This document shows, in pieces, positions 10,605 to 19,240 of a DNA stretch of 21,020 nucleotides (position 1 is the first letter of the stretch; every line of letters begins with the position of its first letter). Position numbers and translations under genes: made by a program. Source of the stretch: Choristocarpus tenellus KU-1152 (taxonomy: Eukaryota > Phaeophyceae); assembly GCA_964200185.2 (NCBI GenBank), contig CAXNAD020000364.1, positions 1-21,020 of the forward strand, in the 5' to 3' direction. The notes below the pieces were generated by a model. The model saw only the letters and a program-made list of their open reading frames with translations, did no database searches and had not been told where the DNA came from.

Positions 10605-11018
10605 GATGAACAGCTTTATTGGACTGATCTGCTTGAATAGAATAGTAGTAATAGTACTTCAGTGGAGGGAATGCGTGTTGATTGACCTTACATACTACAT
10701 TTTCTGTTCATCTACAATGCTGTTCGAAAGACTTCAACCCCATTACTCTTAACATTTTATTATAGTAAAAGGAACCTTTTGAAAAAATCGGAGAAGAGAA
10801 GACTTTCACCACCAGACTTTGGAAAAATTTCGCGTATTGTCGCACGACGACAAATTGATAGAGGTTAGAGGTCCATCTCTGTCTCTTCCGTATTACCAAA
10901 CTACTCACCCCTTGTCACTTCAACATAAAATGAACGACCCTGCACGGTTGGGTTTTGGGTCCTGGTTCCTCCGTCCTGGCCCTGGGTACTAGGCATTCGG
11001 TGCTGGGCACACGTCCAA
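10605..11018. other. Upstream region of the PPIP5K gene, between its first exon and the foldback element
   Basis: Any promoter of the minus-strand kinase gene should lie here if 10604 is the true start. An AT-rich stretch at about 10751-10772 reads actataataaaa on the minus strand, which is TATA-like, but I have no independent support for it. A minus-strand ORF at 10708-10908 has no recognisable feature. The part next to the element (10930-11015) is a G/T-rich imperfect repeat of ctgg and tcctgg motifs. Confidence 0.4.
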
Positions 11019-11935
11019 CCACCGCCCATCACTCCTCACTTAGTCCATTCAAGTTGTGAGGAGAGGCAGGGAAAAATCCAGGACTTTTTATTGGCCCAGC
11101 CAGATAGCATGTCCAATATCGGCCATATGGTGGGTTCCTGGATCAGCCATGTTGAAACGGTCGGTGACCATGGACTCGGTCATGTTCGAACCTGGTTATA
11201 CATGGGCAGTGGTGGCCCTGGTCTTATTGAGTAAGAGATGATCATGGACTCGGCCATGTTCGAACTTCGTTGTACATGACCGATCAGTTGGCTGAGTGAG
11301 CGATTGCCATGGACTCGGTCACGTTAGAACGTTTCATCTATGGTTGGGTCAGTGTAATATATATTTTACACTTCATGGAGCAACGTCATGCCCTTGACTC
11401 CAATTTTATATTTTACCACTCTTGATTATTCTATCCTAAATTCCAAATCTATATTATTTCGTATTGTTTTGTTTTAGTTAGAAGATTGAAATTGTAAATT
11501 TAATACGAATGCGTTGTTGGAGGTGATTGGTGTGTGTGTGTGAGTGTGATGTGTAACACATAGTGGACATTGTCCCGAGATGAAATAAATGGAGATCATG
11601 GACGGCCATGGTCTGGTCATGCAAGGAAAAAAGTTAGACTGGTCACCTAGTGGACATGGACCAATACAATACCCTGTGGACATGGACCAGGACATTAAAC
11701 AACTGTGGGACTGGTCCAGACATGGGCATGGACAGGTAATATATTTGAATATATATTTAGTGAGATGGATTGGAACATGTTAAATAGCTGTGGGACTGGT
11801 CCGGATATGGACATGGACCGGTTCATTACCTAGTGGACATGGACTGGGCATGTATTGTGGGACTGGTCCAGCTGGTGGACGGGACATTTTTTATTTGCTG
11901 ACCCTGTGCAAAGTCCTTGAAAAAATGTAGTAAGA
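11019..11935 (+). repeat. Left terminal inverted repeat (about 0.9 kb)
   Basis: It pairs with about 18005-18856 in reverse complement. Matching landmarks: tagtccattcaagtt (11041), aaatccaggac, a tgtgtgtgtg tract near 11530, tggacattgtc, catgcaaggaaaa, caataccctgtggacatgg, the tttagtgagatgga block near 11757, tgtgggactggtcc, and ttgctgaccc near 11897. Arm identity by eye is roughly 75-85%, with the outer half less alike than the inner half. Its outer part holds three divergent copies of a 65-75-bp unit starting with catggactcgg (11169, 11243, 11308). Confidence 0.85.
11641..11885 (+). repeat. Subterminal repeats of tggacatggacc and tgtgggactggtcc type
   Basis: Within the left arm, the motif tggacatgga occurs at about 11652, 11680, 11808 and 11836, and tgtgggactggtcc at about 11705, 11791 and 11859, each followed by a short variable stretch. 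The right arm repeats the same series in reverse complement (18068-18230). Clustered short subterminal repeats are typical transposase-binding regions in hAT and Mutator elements; that role here is inference. Confidence 0.7.
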
Positions 11936-12298
11936 GCATACATATTTATCTTCCTGCTAACACCTCCAATTTTAATCGACTGAAATCTCTCATTCATCGT
12001 CAAAATCGTCGGCCCAACAATTTTCCACTACTGAACAGGATTATTCACGCTCAGACGCATGTTATTGTAAAATCCTGTTGAGCAATAATCCTGGTTAGAA
12101 GTAGTACTACTCCTGTGCCTCACTTGCAACAACTATAATAAGCTACTGTCGACCTTCCACAACCAGGATGGGGTACACAGACCTCTCATGCACACAGAAT
12201 TGTACGTGGGCAGCAGGGGTGGACTGTCCTGGGGAAAGAGGAGAAGGATAACATCCGCTAGTTAGCAGTCACAGCGCTCCAGGAGTACCAGGAGGAGA

Positions 12299-12474
12299 CT
12301 CAAAGTATCTGGGGGGGGTGGCGGCTGTCCATTCAGGGTTCATTTTTCCATGTCGCGATTTTTGGGTGGATTTGACTGCATGCGTTGGATGAATAATGTA
12401 AGTGGACTTCACCTCGTCAGGCCCTGAATGGAAACCCTGGTGTAGACCCCCTGCCCCCCCCCCAGATACTTAAG
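12299..12474 (+). mobile_element. MITE-like element, family 1 copy A
   Basis: The ends are ctcaaagtatctgggggggg and, reverse-complemented, cttaagtatctggggggggg. It is about 175 bp long with no coding capacity. Internal sequence (ggcggctgtccat near the left end, ctggtgtagacccc near the right) matches copy B in the opposite orientation at roughly 70-75% by eye. Confidence 0.75.
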
Positions 12475-12889
12475 CTGGGAAAGAAAGGCACAGGGGGCTC
12501 AAGGGGTGTGTGCCTGAGGGGACCGCATCTAGGGGTAAAAGAGGAGGAGAAGCTCCACCAACAAGCAGTCACAATGCTCTAGCAGCACCAAAGGAAAAGG
12601 TCAGGGGGTGGTAGTACCTGGATAATAGGGGTAGATTGTGTGCTGTGGGGGGTGTATACCTGTCTATGAATTTGTGAGGCCTGTGCATAACTTCAACGTT
12701 CATAGCAGTCCAATAGGGAAGTGGAAACTAACGAATGCATCGCAGTCCAGCGCCCTGATCGACACCATAGAATCAAATAGATCACGTTCTGGGTCAACCA
12801 TCCTCTAAATCATGTTCTACAAAATGGTTGGACTACAGGCAGAAGGAAGGAGGGGGGTGTCTGAATGTGGCTACAATCAGTTGCCCCTT

Positions 12890-12960
12890 CATGAGTCAAA
12901 GCATTTAAGAGGGTAGTAGTTTTGCCCTGTTTCTTTGGGGCTTGGCTTCCCACGGTGAAG
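12890..12960 (-). mobile_element. Truncated family 2 MITE fragment
   Basis: gagtcaaagcatttaagaggg followed by ttttgccctgtttctttggg and gcttggcttccca matches one end of family 2 (orientation as in copy C). The match stops after about 65 bp and the other end is absent. Confidence 0.6.
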
Positions 12961-13088
12961 CAGGACAAAGCAATATAAATTGTGCGAGAAATGAATTTCT
13001 GGGTAGGGTGGGACTATTGCTTAGGGTTTGCATAAGCTCTTATAGACGAGCGACTATAGTGACCTCCCAAAAACGTCGATCTGACTTG

Positions 13089-13117
13089 GTAGCTAGGTAG
13101 CTAGGTAGCTTGGTAGC
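13089..13117. repeat. Short tandem repeat of ggtagcta
   Basis: About three and a half copies of an 8-bp unit (taggtagc), with one ctt variant in the last copy. Copy 2 of the duplication has no such expansion at the matching site, only gggtaggataggtgactgg. Confidence 0.85.
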
Positions 13118-13286
13118 ATCTCTCTCACACCCTAAATAACACAACAGCAAAGTTGTGTAATCTCTTCAGAAAAGTACAGTTAGAACCATCTGTTGGAAAG
13201 CTCATTGCTCAAAGCCGCTGGTTGAGTTACATGGTAAAAATACACGGAATATTAATTATCCACTGGGCCTTCGTCTTAGCCATCAG

Positions 13287-13515
13287 AGCCAAAGTATCTT
13301 AGAGGGTTGAGCCGCGTCCATTTGGGTGTAATTTTGGCTATCGTGTTTGCTATGAAGCGTCAATATCCATGTTCCGGACACACCTTTTCATAACATACAC
13401 GTTTTACCTACTCTTAAACATTTTGGAGAAGGAAAATGTCATAAAAGAGCCCATGGGAAGCCAAGCCCCAAATAGACAAACAGGGCAAAACTCGTACCCT
13501 CTGAGATACTTTCAC
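13287..13515 (+). mobile_element. MITE-like element, family 2 copy B, 4-bp duplication ATCA
   Basis: The ends are gagccaaagtatcttagagggt and, reverse-complemented, gagtgaaagtatctcagagggt. The flanks read ATCA on both sides (left just before gagcc, right after cactc). It is about 230 bp long with no coding capacity, and carries the block gggaagccaagccccaaata, which also occurs in the other copies. Confidence 0.75.
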
Positions 13516-13942
13516 TCATCAATTATCTCTGACCAAAGACTGACCCAATACACCGCTATGTACGTTAGTACTTTGTGTTGTACTGAACTAAAGATAAATG
13601 TACATGAAACTATGTTACATGCTTGTATCAGCACAAACAACGTAAGGATAACACTAGGTTATTCAACACAATGCTGACAAAAAATATATCCTATCTGTTC
13701 AATAGAGGTAGAAGGGAAGGGGGGTAGTATGAGAATACAGCACTACTACAATTAGAGGGAAAGGGGGCCAGAACGCCAATAGTTACAGATGTATAATGCT
13801 TCTTGTGAAGTAGTAGAGCCACGATTGTTTTTACTGTGAAGCAGAGAGAAATCCCCTGAAACAGGGAAGGATCGCTTATTGTTGGGATGGGATGAACCTT
13901 TTTTTTTCCTAGACACATGACTAAAGGGATCCTCGAACGAAA

Positions 13943-14120
13943 TGGCTCAAAGTATCTGGGGGGGGAGGGGGGTCTACACCAGGGCGTCCATTTGGACCAT
14001 AACCAGGAAAAGTGCACTTACATTATACACCGACGTATGCAACCAAATCACACAAAAATTGTGACATGAAGAAATTGACCCAAATGGACAGCCGCCACCC
14101 CCCCCAGATGCTTTGAGCCA
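13943..14120 (-). mobile_element. MITE-like element, family 1 copy B
   Basis: The ends are tggctcaaagtatctggg and, reverse-complemented, tggctcaaagcatctggg, followed by a run of G. The element is about 178 bp and lies in inverted orientation to copy A (ggtctacaccagggcgtcca on the left, ggacagccgccacc on the right). No clear target duplication is visible outside the inverted repeats. Confidence 0.78.
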
Positions 14121-14179
14121 ATACGTGTCCTGGCCTGCCTCATTGATTCGATAGTGTACATTATTTGTCTACCTGGCTA

Positions 14180-14542
14180 CTAAGGGTCATTGCTAGGTCC
14201 TAAACCGCAGCACTGCAAGAGTTTTTCAAATTTCCGTATTGGTACCACCCAGAGGCTCCGTTTAGGGATACCCACCTTTGCTTGCCCCTGGTGCCATTCA
14301 CTGGGAGCAGGTAATTGTACCTCAGAAATCTGCTTGGTCATATTCAGCACCCTCGGCAACCAGTGTTCATTAACAACCTGGCATACCGTGCCAGACTGTT
14401 TTTCGTTCTCTGTTTCCAGTGCAATGAGGCCCCTCTCGAGATGCCAAAGAGTGGGATTTGTAGGCCACTGTCTTGATGATACGGAGTACTTTGCATCCTT
14501 CGTGCTGCCCCTCAAACAGGAAAACCAGAGGCTGTCATTCAA
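14180..14542 (-). other. 120-codon ORF inside the element, unrecognised
   Basis: An uninterrupted minus-strand ORF with ATG, in a region matched by 16070-16470. It includes ERGLIALETENEKQSG and WLPRVLNMTKQISE. No domain is recognised. The corresponding part of copy 2 is too diverged to keep the frame, which argues against selection. It could be a remnant of an element-encoded protein. Confidence 0.2.
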
Positions 14543-14795
14543 GGTCTATGTGGTTGCATGGGAGTATGAACTTTCCCTCATAGCACTTTTACAACCGGTA
14601 GGAAACATTGGTGGTGGGAGATCAGGGATCGACACTCTAATCAGCGCAACCAAAGGGACCAAGGTGAAAGCTGTGAGGAATCCATACATTAATCAGTGCA
14701 ACCAATGGGACCAAGGCGGGAATGTGATCTGCACTCTGTTTGTGTCGTCAGTGCTCATATCCGTTTCTCGGATAAACACATGGCGAAGATGATCT

Positions 14796-15051
14796 GAGTG
14801 AAAGTATCTTAGAGGGTACAAGTCTGGCCCTTTTTGTCCGTTTGGGGCTTGGCTTCCCAGAGGTTTCTTATGGCATTTTCCTGCTCTGAAATGTTTTGTA
14901 GTAGGAAATTTATATGTTTTGAAAAGGTGTGTCTGGAACAAGGATATTGACACTTCCTAACAAACGCGATAGCGAAAATTACATCAAAATTGCAACATAG
15001 GATTATAGCCCCCAAATAGACGCGGCTCTACCCTCCAAGATACTTTGGCTC
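14796..15051 (-). mobile_element. MITE-like element, family 2 copy C, 4-bp duplication ATCT
   Basis: The ends are gagtgaaagtatcttagagggt and, reverse-complemented, gagccaaagtatcttggagggt, with ATCT directly on both flanks. It is inverted relative to copy B. The shared interior includes ttggggcttggcttccca and aaaaggtgtgtctggaaca. Confidence 0.78.
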
Positions 15052-15159
15052 ATCTTTCTATCTTCCTTTCCCTCCTGGGTATTCCTTGCAACAGTATTCC
15101 CTTGTGTGTGTAGTCCCCTACAATCTAGCGCAATAATTTGTTTACGCTTTGTATACCAC

Positions 15160-16500
15160 GATTCACTCGTCTACAGAATTATACTCGCTCAGACAAACAT
15201 TTGACAACAATCCTGTTGGGCAATAATCCAGTCAAGTGCTCCTAAGCCTCACCGGAAACAACCACAAAGGGCTTTGCCAATCTTCTTTCAACAGGATGGG
15301 GTTGCAAGTCTCTCACCCACACAAAACTGTGCTTGAGTAGTATGGGCGGACTGTGCTGGGAGGGCATGCGTGTGGGAAAAAGAGGAGGAGAAGCTCCTCC
15401 AAATCGCAGTCAGAGTGTTCAAGCAGCACCAGGAGGAAAGGGGCAGGGGGTGGTAGTGCCCGGATATCAGGGGTGGGCTTTGCCGAGGGAGTGGGTGTCC
15501 ATGCCTATCTGTGCTGCAGAAGCAAATGGCATAGCTAGAGTACATGTGTAATTGCGGGGACTGTGCATAACTTTGACCTTCAGAACGGCTGACAGGGAAT
15601 TCGAGACTGACGAAGGCATCACAAACAAGGGCCCTGATCGACATGATAGAATCAAATAGACCATGTTCTGGGTCATCCATTCTCTTAATCATGTTCTGAA
15701 AAATGGTTGGACTATGGGTAGAGAGGAAGGGGTGTGTGTCTGAGATGGCTACATAGAGACCCCCCCCAAAAATCGCTGTGGGTAGGATAGGTGACTGGCT
15801 GGGTAGAGCAATCGTCTCACCCTAAATTACACAGCGGTTAGCTGCACGTTTTCTTTCGAAATGAGTAGTAGTTGGAACAAATCTGACAGGGGGTTTTCTC
15901 GATCTCTTCAAATGTCTCCATAGATGAAAGGAAAGGGGAACAGTATGAAGATAAGTATATATATCCGCTCCATCCCGCCTCCAAAAGTTGGTGTTGACTG
16001 GTTGGCTGATTAGATTACTGACTAGCTGACTGACTGGGGTCATTATTGCGCCATACATTGCATGATGGCAAGTTTTGCGATCTCTTCGAATATTTCCATA
16101 TTGGTACTCAGAGGCATCCTTTAGGGGTACATGCCTTTGCTTACACCTAGTGCCACAACCTGAGAAGGCGATTATTCCTCAGGGATATATCGCTTGGTTT
16201 TTCCTCGTTATCCTTGGCAACCGATGTTCCTTAGTCTTGACTTAGCAGTCTGACACTGCTTACCCCTCTGTTCGCACTCATTGTTCCCAGTGCAAAGAGG
16301 CCTGTCATGCCAGATTTGTAAGCAATCGCCCTGACAAAACTACTGTTGTAACTCTACAAATTGCCACTTGGAATGGACAACGCAACGGTGCCTTTTAGGT
16401 CGACGTGAGTGCATGGGAGTAAGGACATTCCTCCATTGCACCTTACAATGCATAGAAGATGTTGGTGGTGAACAAGGGTCGTTATGGTAGTGAATTTATC
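15160..16500 (+). repeat. Internal degenerate direct duplication, copy 2
   Basis: Partner of 12020-14740. It lacks the three MITE-like insertions and the MITE fragment present in copy 1, so those arrived after the duplication, or were lost here. Coding potential is poor on both strands: ORFs at 15288-15692 and 15333-15551 do not persist in copy 1 and are treated as chance. Confidence 0.7.
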
Positions 16501-16840
16501 CTGGTAATGAGTACAGAATTTGAACAGGTTTTATTGTGCCATGATTTACCATAGGATTCTGACCACGGTGGTGGTTATCACTCCTGTACTATATTGTGGA
16601 AATCCCAGAAATATCATGAAAAATCTGAGAGATATATTTATACTAGAAAACACTAACTTAAAAGCTTGGTAATTACAATTTTATGTATGCATTGTTGCTA
16701 TGCCTCCAACCTACCTTATCCCTACACAACTGGGCGAGGACCTAAGGAAATATTCCAAGAATCTGACAGACCCCTCCTTGCCCATCTAGCTGCTGTCTCC
16801 AGCTTGAAAGGTATGAAACCATCGAAGTGTGCTGGTGTAC
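16500..16840. other. AT-rich stretch between the duplication and the reverse transcriptase remnant
   Basis: No gene recognised. If the reverse transcriptase copy is a LINE, its 3' tail would fall in or next to this stretch; I see no poly(A) run on the minus strand to mark it. Confidence 0.4.
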
Positions 16841-16849
16841 CTCTCCCCC

Positions 16850-17897
16850 AGCCCTAGGGCAGGTACGAGAATGTTGGGTGTCGATATTTTACCTGCTCCA
16901 ACCGGTCACTGGCAATGGGTCTAAACTCTCCAGAAGGCATCTGGCGTGCTGGTTGCAGGGGTCGAGTGAAGGCCCATGCATTTATACCTTGTTGACACTG
17001 GCTCTGGTGGCAGGCCAGGGCTAGGAAGGAACTTTCCCTCTCTTATTCTGCATTGTCTGGGAGGTTGGCCAATTGCATCCAGAAAGAGTCCAACCGGATC
17101 CTCTTCAGGAGACAGGTGATCTCATGTTGTACCCTCCTTGTGATCCTGGTGTCATGGGCTGCTCTGCTAGGGTGTGAACCTCTGGGACAGGGGAGGGGTT
17201 GTTCCTCCCCAGGCTACCCAGCCTTGGACCATAATTCCCACCAAGTCTTCCAAAGGGACTCCTGCTGAGAGGAGGGTGTGGATGGATGATCCCAGGGCCC
17301 AAACTGTGGGACTCGTGCAGATGGCTTTTAAAAAACATGTTGCCTTGGTAGAAGGGCAGGGAGAGTGTGGCCATTCGTGGTCCTATAAAAGCTGCATGCT
17401 GGCGATGTGTCATGGAGGATAGGCCCAACCCCTCCAAACTTCTGTGCACTGTGCCTGTACTTGGTATGTTTCCAGTCGAAGAGACTATTTTCATGTATTT
17501 TTAACTCCATTATCTTCTCTAGAGTCCACAACGAGGTGTTGTGTGCTTATTCCATGGTTGAGTCTGCCAGGTGAGGGGAGTGACCCTTACCAAATATCCC
17601 AAGCAGGAAGAGAGGGACCAGGAGTTGAGGAGCCAATCAACTTGTTTATCCTCCATCTCACTCAGGTGTATGGCCAGCATTCATAACCCTGAGCTCTCAA
17701 TCGCCCCAGCCATGTTGGCTTGGATGAACTCATCTGTCCCCAATGGAGCCCCTAGCATGACAAAACCATTTGGACCCAGAGCCAGATTGATTCCTACTGT
17801 GCCTAGGAATTCCAGTTCTGAGGGCGTGAGCTGGTGCCCTGGGGTGGTACAGGAAAGGTTGGTTATCCATGTCCAGGACTTTGCTTACCTCATTTAG
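16850..17897 (-). pseudogene. Degenerate LINE-type reverse transcriptase, C-terminal part
   Basis: Reading the minus strand across frames recovers the usual order of the C-terminal half of non-LTR reverse transcriptases common in protists and algae. First comes ELEFLG then GFVMLGAPLGTDEFIQAN at about 17768-17710, then LLNSWSLSSCLGYLVRVTPL near 17620-17570. Next, in another frame, is GLGLSSMTHRQHAAFIG near 17440-17390; then TRITRRVQHEITCLLKRI at about 17145-17090; then AWAFTRPLQPARQMPSGEF and DRLEQVKYRH near 16975-16885. There are in-frame stops (for example TGA at 17681-17683 and TAA at 17043-17045) and at least two frameshifts, so it is dead. The catalytic YxDD region is not seen; a 5'-truncated LINE copy nested in the foldback element is the simplest reading. 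Confidence 0.72.
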
Positions 17898-18004
17898 ATC
17901 CGTCTTAAGCTATTTTTATTGTTTGTATGCCAAAAACGAATACAGGTATTAAGTTGTTGGTTTTCCCTTGTCGTTGGTTTGTTTAGGAAGAAAATCGACT
18001 AGAA

Positions 18005-18856
18005 GAAAAAATTGAGGCTTTTCACTGGGTCAGCAAATTTAAAATGTCCTGTCCACTAGCTATATAGCCGGTCCATGTCCATGTCCGAACCAGTCCCACA
18101 GTTATTTAGCATGTTCCAGTCCATCTCACTAAATATATTGTACCAGTTCATGTCCATGTCTGGACCAGTCCCACAGTATTTTACATATCCCGGTCCATGT
18201 CCACAGGGTATTGTACAGGTCCATGTCCACCATCTAGCCAGTCTGACTCTTTTCCTTGCATGTCCAGACAATGTCCACTCTGTGTTATACATCACATTCA
18301 CACACACACAAATCACCTCAAACACCCAACAATGTATTCGTAGTATTTACATTTTAAATATTCTAACTAAAACAATCTGAAATAATGTAGAAAGATCACG
18401 TAGAGATTTGAAATTTAGGATAGAATATTCAAGAGTGGTGAAATAAAAAATAAGAGGCACGGTCATGACGTTGCTGGTATATGTAGTGTCAAAAAATATT
18501 ACACTGACAAACCATAGATAATTTTTTTTAACATGGTCGAGAGCCCATGGCAATCGCTCACTCGACATGACCTGGCCCACTGGCTGGCCATGTATCATGA
18601 AGTTTGAACATGGCTGAGTCTATGGCCATCACTTACTCAACATGATCAGGGTCACCACTGGTCATGTATACCAGGTTTGAACATGACCAAATCCATGGCC
18701 ACTGAACATTTCAACATGGCTGGGGCACGAACTGGCCCGTGGTCATATTGCCAACAGTGGAGATGTTAGCTGCCCAGCCCCTATGAAAACTCCTGGATTT
18801 CTCTCGCCTTTCTCGTCATAACTTGAATGGACTATGTGAAGAGTGATGGGCAGTGG
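18005..18856 (-). repeat. Right terminal inverted repeat (about 0.85 kb)
   Basis: It is the partner of the left arm. Seen on the plus strand: gggtcagcaaat (18027), repeated gtccatgtccatgtc and accagtcccacag blocks at 18070-18240, cttgcatgtcc, a cacacacacac tract near 18300, then gttagaacatgg-like units at 18595-18720, and the end aacttgaatggactatgtga leading to gagtgatgggcagtgg. The arms have diverged by point changes and small indels, so insertion is not recent. Confidence 0.85.
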
Positions 18857-19141
18857 CTCGAGGTGGCATGTAAGTCAGTTGCATATTTGGTACAGTTAAC
18901 GCAAAGTGAACTCAAGTCTAAGTGGGGGCAAAGCCAACCAGAGAAAAAGAACAATATGATACGAGACACAACTAATGGTTTTGATTCGAAGATCAAATTA
19001 CAAAGAAACAAACTTGAATCACTATCTGAAACAATTCATATGGCACATACTATGCTTGTATGTTTGACAGATGTTGGTTGCTCCATACTTTGTATCCAAG
19101 ATGTTCTAACAGTAGTTGATGATGCTATGATGAGGTGCTAA
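18827..19141 (+). CDS. 104-codon ORF at the right edge of the element, unrecognised
   Basis: The ATG lies within the terminal repeat (atggacta) and most of the frame lies outside it. The product is hydrophilic in the first half (QLTQSELKSKWGQ, KIKLQRNKLESLSETIH) and more hydrophobic and Cys-rich near the end (MLVCLTDVGCSILCIQDVL). The composition looks protein-like, and this may be a gene or exon truncated by the insertion, with the true start lost. No family is recognised. Confidence 0.25.
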   Translation: MDYVKSDGQWLEVACKSVAYLVQLTQSELKSKWGQSQPEKKNNMIRDTTNGFDSKIKLQRNKLESLSETIHMAHTMLVCLTDVGCSILCIQDVLTVVDDAMMRC

Positions 19142-19240
19142 TGATGTAAATGTGAGTAACAACCAGTACTGATGTGTAAATCAACAGTCCGTATGAACTG
19201 GTAACACTGTATCATATCAAGTACACAAAAGATGGGTAGC

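Larger units (their letters stand above)
12020..14740 (+). repeat. Internal degenerate direct duplication, copy 1 (with MITE insertions)
   Basis: Copy 1 matches about 15160-16500 in the same orientation. Landmarks in copy 1 and copy 2: cgctcagac (12049/15188), caggatgggg (12165/15293), gcagtcaca and gcagcacca, gtcagggggtggtagt (12600) and ggcagggggtggtagt (15443), ctgtgcataact (12681/15560), ccctgatcgaca (12753/15632), atggttggacta (12822/15703), accctaaat (13128/15820), gtattggtacca (14237) and atattggtactc (16098), and gcaatgaggcc (14420) against gcaaagaggcc (16292). Copy 1 is longer mainly because of the MITE-like insertions annotated separately. Confidence 0.7.
11019..18856. mobile_element. 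7.8-kb foldback-like element with long terminal inverted repeats
   Basis: The left end reads ccaccgcccatcactc (11019-11034) and the right end gagtgatgggcagtgg (18841-18856), reverse complements with one mismatch. The match then continues inward with small gaps for about 850-920 bp on each side. The architecture, long repeat-rich terminal inverted repeats around an unrelated middle, is what is called foldback in other eukaryotes and also occurs in some Mutator-like elements. No intact transposase is visible inside, so it would be non-autonomous or dead. I could not find a target-site duplication next to the proposed ends, so the exact borders may be off by some bases. Confidence 0.8.

Noticed and set aside
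10708-10908. Minus-strand ORF upstream of PPIP5K, considered as an upstream exon
   Set aside because: No family similarity, and no donor that clearly joins it to the first traced exon.
14190-14792. 200-codon plus-strand ORF inside the foldback element, the longest in the window
   Set aside because: It is not kept in the duplicated segment at 16070-16500, has no recognisable domain, and its end contains short direct repeats (aatcagcgcaacc and aatcagtgcaacc).
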